Shown here one piece after another: positions 1 through 5,352 of a DNA stretch of 5,352 nt. A program made the translations under genes and the position numbers. Location: the NCBI GenBank assembly GCA_003577005.1, contig QEUW01000490.1, positions 1 to 5,352 of the forward strand, given 5' to 3'. Origin of the DNA: Chloroflexota bacterium. Its GTDB lineage: Bacteria; Chloroflexota; Anaerolineae; Caldilineales; Caldilineaceae. How positions within the stretch are numbered: position 1 is the stretch's first letter; each line of letters begins with the position of its first letter. The notes beneath the pieces were generated by a model. It had not been told where the DNA came from, did no database searches, and saw only the letters and a program-made list of their open reading frames with translations.

Positions 1-320
<320 letters not shown>

Positions 321-335
321 CACTCATCGCGTTTT

Positions 336-343
336 GGAAGGAG
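336..343 (+). promoter_or_regulatory. Shine-Dalgarno site (GGAAGGAG) before the 351 ATG
   Basis: GGAAGGAG lies 7 nt before the ATG at 351 and is the strongest ribosome-binding site in the window; the neighbouring large genes have weak or no such site. It shows that a gene was, or is, translated from 351 just after guaA. This is the main argument that the 321-492 gap is not simply spacer. Confidence 0.6.
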
Positions 344-350
344 CCACACC

Positions 351-449
351 ATGAATGCAGCAGCCTCACGAGAAGCTCCGCAACATATGGATATGAAAGA
401 ATTGGATCTTTGTCAGACAAAGACTGGAAAGAAGTGCAGCAACGTTTAG
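351..449 (+). CDS. Small ORF (32 aa) with good ribosome-binding site, possible 5' remnant of a decayed gene
   Basis: The ORF starts at ATG 351 behind a well-spaced GGAAGGAG, 30 nt after the guaA stop, and ends at TAG 447-449. The 32-residue product begins MNAAASREAPQHMDMKELD, is hydrophilic, has no signal peptide or membrane segment, and resembles nothing I recognise. The last third (after about 400) runs over another frame that looks more protein-like, so the simplest reading is a gene start joined to a displaced gene end by a deletion or frameshift. It could also be a genuine microprotein or leader peptide. The ribosome-binding site is clear; function is unknown. Confidence 0.35.
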   Translation: MNAAASREAPQHMDMKELDLCQTKTGKKCSNV

Positions 450-475
450 AGCGGGCAATTGCCGCGTACGGGTAG
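383..475 (+). pseudogene. Out-of-frame gene tail, possibly MazF/PemK-like toxin C-terminus
   Basis: In frame 2 this stretch reads TYGYERIGSLSDKDWKEVQQ and then RLERAIAAYG before TAG at 473-475. It is amphipathic and helix-like. The pattern R-I-G-x-L-S-x-x-D-x-x-x-V-x-x-x-L-x-x-A recalls the last helix of MazF/PemK-family toxins (R-I-G-x-L-S ... V ... L ... A). The frame is open back to 311 (a GTG there), but the residues before about 383 look random, and the well-placed ATG at 351 is in a different frame. I infer a remnant left after deletion and frameshift. With about 30 residues the family call is weak; it could be the end of another small protein. Confidence 0.35.
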
Positions 476-492
476 CCTAGTGGTTCCAATGC

Positions 493-2103
493 ATGCGTCG
501 CTTTATCACCTTTGTCCTCGCACTCTGCGCGATCCTTGCGCTCTTCCCTATCTATACGCGCTTTAAGGTGGCCGCGGCGCCGGTGCCGCCGGGGGTCTAT
601 CTGGGCGGGCTAGACCTGAGTGACCTCAAAGAGCCAGACGAGATCAGGCATCACCTGGAAGGCATCTATTCGCAGACCCTCACCGTCCGCTTTGCCGACC
701 AACAACTCCCTCTCCGCCCAGAGGATGTGGACTTCCATCTTGACGTCGATCAGATGGTGGCTGAGGCCAGCCGCTATCTGGAAGGTGCCGTGTTTATCGA
801 CATTGCCTTACGCGAGGCGTTTGGCTTCCCGCAGCAGCGCCGCGATATCCCCGTCCGCTTTATCATGAACACCGACAAGCTGCGCGCCTGGCTGGAAGTG
901 GTAGGCGCCCAACAGAACCGGCCGCCGCTCGGCCCGCGTGTGCTCTCTGCTCAGCTCCAGATGAGCAATGGGCTGAACAGCAATGCAGAGCTGCCGCCCG
1001 GCTACGTGGGCGGCTTCTGGCGCGACTGGAGCTGGCAGCCGGGGGCGCCGGGCTACACCCTCGATGTCGAGGCGAGCATCCCCATTGTGATCGCCGCGCT
1101 CACGCGTGATGAGGAACGCGTGGCCGATCTGGCGTTGATCGAGACGCCGCCGCCCGCCCCCAGCATGGAGCACCTGGCCCAGGCCATCGACAACTATCTG
1201 GCAAACTTTCCGGGTTTTGGTGCGGCCTACATCCATGATTTGCAGACGGATGAGGAGGCGCGTGTCGATGATGAAGTCTCGTTTTCGGGCATGTCGACGC
1301 TCAAAGTCTTTATCGCCGCCGCAATCATGCACCGGCTGCCCAATGGCGTTGCGGCTGATGATCCAACCGCCCAGCAAGTCGGCCAGTGGCTCGATTATGC
1401 GCTGGGCGAAAGCAACAACTATGCAGCCAACCAGTTGTTAACCTTTCTGGGTGACGGCAACAGCACAGCTGGTGCTCGCAGGCTCACCGAGTTTGCCCAC
1501 AGCATGGGCTTTGCCAACACCTACATGCAGTCGGGCTTTGATGCGCCACGAGTCGCCCCGCTGCCCACACCCGGCAACCAGCGCACCGACTGGCAGACCA
1601 ACGCCGACCCCAACTTACAGTCCACCCCGTACGATATGGGCCGGATATTGACCGCGATCTATGAGTGTACCCAAGACACGGGTCTGTTGCGCGCCACCTA
1701 CCCGGCGGAGATCACCTCTGAGGAGTGCCGGCAGATTCTCTTTTACATGACCCACGACCAGTTCCAGGAGTTGATCTGGGGCGGTCTGCCCGATTGGCAG
1801 CAGGCGTGGATCCTCCACAAGCATGGCTTTGCCTACGAATCACACAGCGATCTGGCGCTTGTCTGGGGCCCCACCGGTCCTTACGTCATCAGCGTCTTTC
1901 TCTTTCGCCCCGGCTGGATGGACTGGGGCACAAGCAACAGCACGATGAAGGCCATCAGCCGGCTCACCTGGCGTTTTTTTGAGTTCCAACGCGACCAGGG
2001 TATCGAACCGGCGGGCGACCCGATCGTGCTTGCCCCACCCCCCGGTTATGTCAAGATCGCCGACTATATTCCGACCGCGGCCAAGCCGGTGGAGGATGAG
2101 TGA
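493..2103 (+). CDS. Exported class A beta-lactamase-like serine hydrolase with peptidoglycan-binding-type N-terminus
   Basis: The product has 536 residues. Residues 4-20 form a hydrophobic segment after MRR; A27-A29 could be a signal-peptidase site, or the segment may be an anchor, so the protein acts outside the membrane. Residues about 35-215 resemble the YoaR/PG_binding_4 type of domain (V-x-L-G-G-L-D-L-S, then a TLTVRFADQQLPL strand pattern). Residues about 222-500 match the Beta-lactamase2 (PF13354) fold: S268-T-L-K271 is the S-x-x-K nucleophile, S307-N-N-x-A-A-N occupies the SDN position, S377-T-P-Y-D-M matches the T-T-P region, and K443-H-G445 occupies K-T-G. No Glu166-like residue appears before S377, so true beta-lactamase activity is unlikely; a peptidoglycan-related or unknown hydrolase role is inferred. 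The ATG at 493 has only a weak ribosome-binding site but gives the proper signal segment. The stop TGA lies inside the heptamer array. Confidence 0.85.
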   Translation: MRRFITFVLALCAILALFPIYTRFKVAAAPVPPGVYLGGLDLSDLKEPDEIRHHLEGIYSQTLTVRFADQQLPLRPEDVDFHLDVDQMVAEASRYLEGAVFIDIALREAFGFPQQRRDIPVRFIMNTDKLRAWLEVVGAQQNRPPLGPRVLSAQLQMSNGLNSNAELPPGYVGGFWRDWSWQPGAPGYTLDVEASIPIVIAALTRDEERVADLALIETPPPAPSMEHLAQAIDNYLANFPGFGAAYIHDLQTDEEARVDDEVSFSGMSTLKVFIAAAIMHRLPNGVAADDPTAQQVGQWLDYALGESNNYAANQLLTFLGDGNSTAGARRLTEFAHSMGFANTYMQSGFDAPRVAPLPTPGNQRTDWQTNADPNLQSTPYDMGRILTAIYECTQDTGLLRATYPAEITSEECRQILFYMTHDQFQELIWGGLPDWQQAWILHKHGFAYESHSDLALVWGPTGPYVISVFLFRPGWMDWGTSNSTMKAISRLTWRFFEFQRDQGIEPAGDPIVLAPPPGYVKIADYIPTAAKPVEDE

Positions 2104-2136
2104 TGCGTAATACGTGATGCGTGATACGTGTTGCGT
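2101..2136 (+). repeat. Tandem heptamer array A (five units, TGATGCG family)
   Basis: Five contiguous 7-nt units without gaps: TGATGCG (2101), TAATACG (2108), TGATGCG (2115), TGATACG (2122) and TGTTGCG (2129), followed by T. The consensus is T-R/T-A/T-T-G/A-C-G. The first unit carries the TGA stop of the serine hydrolase gene. Because seven is not a multiple of three, successive units put TGA or TAA into all three forward frames. A related array lies at 3541-3582 in the opposite orientation. It resembles, in kind, the heptanucleotide short tandem repeats known from cyanobacteria; the role here is unknown. Confidence 0.85.
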
Positions 2137-2140
2137 TGTC

Positions 2141-2150
2141 TTGGTACCAA
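2141..2150. promoter_or_regulatory. 10-bp perfect palindrome TTGGTACCAA before the small membrane protein gene
   Basis: TTGGTACCAA is a perfect inverted repeat lying between the heptamer array and the ATG at 2156, five bases before the start codon. There is no Shine-Dalgarno site here. A dimeric repressor site is possible, but a 10-bp palindrome is short and could be chance. Confidence 0.25.
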
Positions 2151-2155
2151 TATGT

Positions 2156-2578
2156 ATGAATAACTCGCGAATCTTTTTTCCGAACTCGTTCTATGCCATC
2201 GTGGCGGCGGTAGCGGTAGTATTGGTTGGGCTTTTTGGTTGGGAGTTGTGGCGCCAGGTGACGGTGGGCAATTTGCTTTTTTTGGGGGTTAGCCTGGGGC
2301 TCCTTGGCTGGGGGGTCAACGCATATTGGAGCCGTGTCGAGTTGGCGCCCAATCAGGTCTGTGTGCAGACGCCGTTGCGCAGGCGGCGGTGCGTCGAATT
2401 TCGCCAACTGGCAACTGTGGTGGAGGCCGGTCGGGTCAACCCGGTGATCGCGCTGGTCTATTATCCTGTACTCGACAACGGGCTACTCGACCTGGACACA
2501 CCTGCCAGCCTGGTTCTGCCGGCTGTACGAGGTCAGGCCGAACTGTTGACCGAGTTGGAGGCCAAAACGCCCGTATGA
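2156..2578 (+). CDS. Small two-TM membrane protein with PH-like cytoplasmic tail
   Basis: The product has 140 residues. Two hydrophobic segments lie at about 11-32 and 37-57, separated by a short RQVTVGN turn. They are followed by a soluble part (58-140) with an alternating strand pattern: VELAPNQVCVQTPLRRRRCVEF, then a LATVVEAGRVNPVIALVYY hairpin, and a final helix with LLTELEA. This arrangement, two TM helices then a short beta-barrel-like domain with a basic strand and C-terminal helix, resembles bacterial PH-like (DUF304-type) membrane proteins; the match is by pattern only. An upstream in-frame ATG at 2114 lies in the heptamer array and would add an unconvincing 14 residues, so 2156 is preferred despite a poor ribosome-binding site. 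The gene overlaps the acyltransferase by 4 bp (ATGA), implying coupled translation and perhaps a joint function at the membrane. Confidence 0.7.
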   Translation: MNNSRIFFPNSFYAIVAAVAVVLVGLFGWELWRQVTVGNLLFLGVSLGLLGWGVNAYWSRVELAPNQVCVQTPLRRRRCVEFRQLATVVEAGRVNPVIALVYYPVLDNGLLDLDTPASLVLPAVRGQAELLTELEAKTPV

Positions 2579-3507
2579 TGCCGGTTGCTCCCTCGCTCCT
2601 GGTGCGCCCGCTGCGGATGGATGAGCGACCGGTGATTGCCGCAGCGATTAATGCGGCACTCTCCGAAACCGCCCTTTGCACACCGTTCAACCAGGCGACG
2701 ATCCAGGAACAGTTGTATGCCGCCAACCCACCCTCGTTGCACCCTGTCCAGTGGCGGAGCCTCGAGCGGTTGGCCGCATGGCGCGCCCGCCGTCTTGAGG
2801 GCTTTCTCGACGCCGGCGTCGGGCTGGATGCTGAGAGTCTGGACCAACCCGATTATGAACCGTTTGGTCTGTTGCGTTTTCTGCTGCTGGTGGAACCATC
2901 TGAGCGGAGCGCCGAAGTTGCGGCAACCCTCCTGGAGGCGGCAGAGGTATTCTGGCGGCGTCACGGCGTTGGTCGGGTAAAAGCGTTTCACTATAGCACC
3001 GGCTACCCCAACTTTCAGGCGGGGCTGGGCGCCCTGCCTGGTGATTGGTCGAACGAAATCCGGGCGCTGACAGGCGCCGGCTACCAGTTTATCAACCGCT
3101 TTTATTGTCTCAGCCGCCCCCTGGCCGACCCGGTGGAAGAGACCGTGCCGGCAGCGGAGTTGAGCCTCGTCTATGGCGGCACCCCCAGCGACCGGCTCTA
3201 TCAACTCTACCGGCGCACCGACTGGGTGGGTATGGCACGCATAGTAGCGATTCCACTGGAAGGAGCACTTGGCGGGCACCGGCTGGCGAAACTGTTGCAC
3301 ATCGAAATCGACCCGGCCTGGCGCGGGCGCAATATCGGCAAATGGCTGGTCAAACGCATCATCAACGATTGCACACTGCAAGGATACAGCCAACTCGTGG
3401 CGCATATCCCCCATAACCGGCATATTGCAGTGATGCTCTTCAATCAACTTGGCTTTTTGGAAGAGAATTATCGCGGCTACACATTGGAAAAGAATTTGAC
3501 TGAATAA
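2575..3507 (+). CDS. Tandem-GNAT family N-acyltransferase
   Basis: GNAT enzymes move an acyl group, usually acetyl from acetyl-CoA, to an amine. The product has 310 residues, about twice a single GNAT domain. The C-terminal half (about 196-305) is a recognisable GNAT domain: strand KLLHIEID, then the acyl-CoA loop R250-G-R-N-I-G255 followed by a helix, then the HN-x-x-x-AVMLFNQLGF segment (G293-F294) and a final YTLEKN strand. The N-terminal half (about 9-180) looks like a degenerate copy (LLEAAEVFWRRHGVGRVKAF, then LTGAGYQFINRFYCLSRPL) without a clear CoA loop. The start is ATG ATG at 2575/2578; 2575 overlaps the previous stop (ATGA), and a GGAG lies 14 nt upstream. The frame is open back to 2326 inside the previous gene, but that extension is a shadow. 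The substrate is unknown. The stop at 3505-3507 is followed by 28 open codons in frame with the next gene. Confidence 0.85.
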   Translation: MMPVAPSLLVRPLRMDERPVIAAAINAALSETALCTPFNQATIQEQLYAANPPSLHPVQWRSLERLAAWRARRLEGFLDAGVGLDAESLDQPDYEPFGLLRFLLLVEPSERSAEVAATLLEAAEVFWRRHGVGRVKAFHYSTGYPNFQAGLGALPGDWSNEIRALTGAGYQFINRFYCLSRPLADPVEETVPAAELSLVYGGTPSDRLYQLYRRTDWVGMARIVAIPLEGALGGHRLAKLLHIEIDPAWRGRNIGKWLVKRIINDCTLQGYSQLVAHIPHNRHIAVMLFNQLGFLEENYRGYTLEKNLTE

Positions 3508-3540
3508 CCGCCGCTCACCCTGATAGCCGAGACTACCCGG

Positions 3541-3582
3541 CGTATTCACGATTACGCAACACGCATCACGTATCACGCATTA
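3541..3582 (-). repeat. Heptamer array B, inverted relative to array A
   Basis: On the + strand the units are CGCAACA (3555), CGCATCA (3562), CGTATCA (3569) and CGCATTA (3576), preceded by two imperfect units of 8 and 6 nt (3541-3554). Read on the minus strand these are TAATGCG, TGATACG, TGATGCG and TGTTGCG, the same family as array A. The minus-strand copy of 3554-3575 matches 2115-2136 at 20 of 22 bases; the two differences are G/A exchanges at the same position of two units. The array ends ten bases before the ATG of the glycosyltransferase gene, so it fills most of the 84-nt spacer. The + strand reading is free of stop codons in the downstream gene's frame. Confidence 0.8.
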
Positions 3583-3591
3583 CCCATCCCA

Positions 3592-4755
3592 ATGCATATT
3601 CTCTTTGTCACAGCAGAATATCCTCCTATGCCCGGCGGTGTAGGGGCCTACACAGCGGAATTGGCCCATGCCCTGCAGATGTTGGGGCGCCAGGTCACGG
3701 TTATCACGGGTGACGCCGGTAGTGAATCTGCTGACGAGTCAATGCCGGTCTACCGCGAGATCGTGCGCTGGGATTGGCGCATCTGGCGCCAGATCTCCCG
3801 GCGCGCCCAGACGCTAGCGGCGGACTGGGTTCATATTCAATATCAGACCGGGGCCTTTGCCATGAACCCAGCTATCAATCTGGCGCCGTGGTGGTGGCGT
3901 CGCCTGCGTTTCAAGGTTGCCTGGACCTATCACGACCTGCGCGTGCCGTACCTTTTCCCCAAAGCAGGCGCCCGGCTGCGGCGCTGGGTGACCGCGCTAC
4001 CTGCCACCGCTTCTGACCTGGTGATCGTCACCAACGAAGGTGACCGGATTGCGTTGGCTGGCCGGTGTGCTAATTTGGCGAAAATTCCAATTGGCAGCAA
4101 TATAGAGGCCGGTCGGTTCGACGACCCGGCGCGCCGCCAATGGCGCAGCTGGCGCGGTTATCAAGAAGACGACCTTGTCGTGGGCTATTTTGGCCTGCTC
4201 AACCGCAGCAAAGGGGCCCTGACTCTGGTGCGGACGCTCGACCGGCTCGTGCAGAGTGGCCGCAATGCTCACCTGCTCATGATCGGCGAGACGCTGGGCG
4301 CCAACGACCCTACCAATGTCGCCTACAGGCAAGAGGTCACAGCGCTGATCGAACAACTCGGGTTGGCCGACCGCGTCCAGTGGACAGGCTACCAGCCGGC
4401 TGCCGATGTGAGTGCGGATTTGAACATCTGCGATGTCTTGCTGATGCCGTACGAGGACGGGGCGAGTCTACGCCGTGGCACTCTTATGGCCGGATTAGCG
4501 CACGGCTGCGCCATCGTCACCACGACACCGCACGACCCGCTGCCCGAACTGGTGGAGGGCCGCGACCTGCTCTACATCCCGCCTAGCGATGAGTGGGCGG
4601 CTGCCGAGGCGGTGATGCGCATTGCTGACGACCGCCAGGTTGCCGCCTCTTTGCGCCGGCACGCACGGGCCAGCAGCGGCCAGTTTCGTTGGGAACAGAT
4701 CGCCCGCGAGCATTTGCGTTGCTATGAAAGCATAAGCAATTGGAACAGAACGTGA
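3592..4755 (+). CDS. GT4-type glycosyltransferase (GT-B fold)
   Basis: This predicted cytoplasmic enzyme transfers a sugar from a nucleotide-sugar donor to an unknown acceptor. The product has 387 residues, normal for the family. The N-terminal Rossmann domain opens MHILFVTAEYPPMPGGVGAY, with the G-G-V-G loop at 15-18 and HIQYQTG and TYHDLRVPY strands. The C-terminal domain begins near 195 (VVGYFGLLNRSKG, with K207 in the donor-phosphate position) and runs through ADVSADLNICDVLLMPYEDG to GASLRRGTLMAGLAHGCAIVTT. The usual E-x7-E is modified: E288 is present but the expected E-A-x-A-x-G reads A300-G-L-A-H-G305. ATG 3592 is the first start codon after the in-frame stop at 3505-3507. There is no Shine-Dalgarno site, since array B sits there, so translation may be leaderless or depend on re-initiation. 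It overlaps the next gene by GTGA. Confidence 0.9.
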   Translation: MHILFVTAEYPPMPGGVGAYTAELAHALQMLGRQVTVITGDAGSESADESMPVYREIVRWDWRIWRQISRRAQTLAADWVHIQYQTGAFAMNPAINLAPWWWRRLRFKVAWTYHDLRVPYLFPKAGARLRRWVTALPATASDLVIVTNEGDRIALAGRCANLAKIPIGSNIEAGRFDDPARRQWRSWRGYQEDDLVVGYFGLLNRSKGALTLVRTLDRLVQSGRNAHLLMIGETLGANDPTNVAYRQEVTALIEQLGLADRVQWTGYQPAADVSADLNICDVLLMPYEDGASLRRGTLMAGLAHGCAIVTTTPHDPLPELVEGRDLLYIPPSDEWAAAEAVMRIADDRQVAASLRRHARASSGQFRWEQIAREHLRCYESISNWNRT

Positions 4756-5352
4756 TCTCTTCTCAGACAAACTCATGGTCCGCACAGGGGCAAGGGTTGC
4801 GCACACAACCTGGTTGGTTTGTTGGGCTCCGTTGCTTTCTCTTGAACCACCTGTGGCTGGCGCTATTGCCGCTGGCGATCCCTGCGCTGCTGCCATTTTT
4901 TACGGAAGGCTTGCCGCGTTCGTATGATGGCGGCTTGCACCTGTTGCGTATCAGCCTGTTGGACCGTTACATCCGGCAGGGAATGCTCTTTCCGCGCTGG
5001 GCGCCCGAACTATTGTTGGGGCATGGTTATCCCGTTTACAGCTATTACGCGCCGGGCGCCTATTATTTTGTCGAGCTCCTCCACTTGCTGGGTCTGGATT
5101 TTTATCACGCCTTCATCGCCGGCTTTGCCATTTTGGTGGTTGCTGCCGGCTGCGGCATGTACTGGCTGGCGAAGGATATCTTTGGCCGGGAACATGCGGC
5201 GGCCGCGCTGGCTGCCGCAGTGGCCTATCTGTATGGCCCCTATTTGCTGACCAATGTCTTTATTCGTGGCGCCATTGCCGAGGCGGGGGCTCAGGCGCTG
5301 TTGCCCTGGGTCTTCTGGGCCGTGCGTCGGCTGCTCTATGCTCGCCAGCCGG
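4752..5352 (+). CDS. Polytopic membrane protein, PTPS-related/GT-C-like, N-terminal part
   Basis: The reading frame is open from GTG 4752 to the window end, giving 200 residues of a longer protein. After a polar 20-residue leader, the first TM segment is about 33-50. A loop with Y58-D-G-G-L-H-L-L-R, FPRWAPELLLGHGYP (81-94) and VYSYYAPGAYYFVELL follows, then TM segments at about 120-140 and 147-166, and RGAIAEAGAQALLPW (172-186). The acidic residue plus H after TM1, the W-A-P ... G-Y-P ... Y-x-P-x-x-Y-Y signature and the R-G-A-x-A-E motif are typical of PTPS-related membrane proteins (PF10131), distantly like GT-C lipid-linked sugar transferases. The GTG start overlaps the glycosyltransferase stop (GTGA); TTG at 4740 is an alternative. 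Coupling to a GT4 enzyme supports a role in glycolipid or surface glycan assembly, which is inference. Confidence 0.8.
   Translation, partial: MISSQTNSWSAQGQGLRTQPGWFVGLRCFLLNHLWLALLPLAIPALLPFFTEGLPRSYDGGLHLLRISLLDRYIRQGMLFPRWAPELLLGHGYPVYSYYAPGAYYFVELLHLLGLDFYHAFIAGFAILVVAAGCGMYWLAKDIFGREHAAAALAAAVAYLYGPYLLTNVFIRGAIAEAGAQALLPWVFWAVRRLLYARQP

Noticed and set aside
808..1377. 189-codon minus-strand ORF inside the serine hydrolase gene
   Set aside because: It lies wholly opposite conserved beta-lactamase-fold sequence and has no recognisable motifs of its own.
2114..2155. Upstream ATG for the two-TM protein
   Set aside because: It lies in the heptamer array; the residues it adds (MMRDTCCVV...) are the array's own translation, also seen in the shadow frame near 3576.
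1974..2288. T7 runs (1974-1980 and 2277-2283) as phase-variation tracts
   Set aside because: They encode Phe and Leu at fitting places (the FF of RFFEF; a membrane helix), and seven bases is short for slippage switching.
2156..2330. G/T-rich composition as a sign of foreign origin
   Set aside because: The bias follows from Leu, Val, Phe, Trp and Gly codons in the two membrane helices; the rest of the gene resembles its neighbours.
2326..2574. In-frame 5' extension of the GNAT gene
   Set aside because: It overlaps the membrane protein gene in another frame, and the added residues are Arg/Gly/Cys-rich and unlike protein. The ATGA overlap gives a better start.
3508..3545. Rho-independent terminator after the GNAT gene
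   Set aside because: Only a 4-bp GCCG/CGGC stem (3526-3529 with 3538-3541) is possible and no T-run follows.
2533..3576. 347-codon minus-strand ORF opposite the GNAT gene
   Set aside because: It is the antisense shadow of a GC-rich coding frame. Its N-terminus comes from heptamer array B and its translation shows no domain pattern, while the + strand frame has clear GNAT motifs.
2101..3582. CRISPR array or insertion sequence
   Set aside because: The repeats are 7 nt long without spacers, and no transposase, target-site duplication or cas gene is visible.

Overview
The window is GC-rich bacterial DNA with six tightly packed genes, all on the + strand. Its content suggests the phylum Chloroflexota, perhaps an Anaerolineae-type genome. 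The reasons are a class A-like serine hydrolase behind a peptidoglycan-binding-type N-terminus, a GT4 glycosyltransferase with a D-G-A-S-L-R-R-G loop, a PTPS-related polytopic membrane protein, and intergenic heptamer arrays that give spurious 'RITHH' reading frames on one strand. This is a judgement from memory of such genomes; no search was run.

Layout. (1) Positions 1-320 are the C-terminal 105 residues of GMP synthase (guaA). (2) Positions 321-492 hold a good Shine-Dalgarno site, a 32-codon ORF and, in another frame, a protein-like tail that resembles the end of a MazF/PemK toxin; this is probably a decayed gene. (3) Positions 493-2103 encode a 536-residue exported or membrane-anchored protein with a class A beta-lactamase-like fold that keeps the S-x-x-K nucleophile but has altered S-N-N and K-H-G motifs and no visible Glu166 equivalent. 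(4) Positions 2101-2136 are five exact tandem heptamers, the first of which supplies the stop codon of gene 3. (5) Positions 2156-2578 encode a small two-TM protein with a PH-like tail. It overlaps by ATGA a tandem-GNAT acyltransferase at 2575-3507. (6) Positions 3541-3582 are the same heptamer family in the opposite orientation, so the two-gene unit is bracketed by inverted arrays. (7) Positions 3592-4755 encode a GT4 glycosyltransferase. It overlaps by GTGA a truncated polytopic membrane protein (4752 to the window end) that starts at GTG.

Functionally, apart from guaA, the window reads as a cell-envelope neighbourhood: a peptidoglycan-related serine hydrolase, a small membrane protein paired with a predicted acyltransferase, and a cytoplasmic glycosyltransferase paired with a GT-C-like membrane protein. 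The two 4-bp overlaps define two translationally coupled pairs. A shared pathway, such as glycolipid or surface polysaccharide assembly, is inferred. The most unusual structure is the pair of inverted period-7 arrays around the membrane-protein/GNAT cassette.
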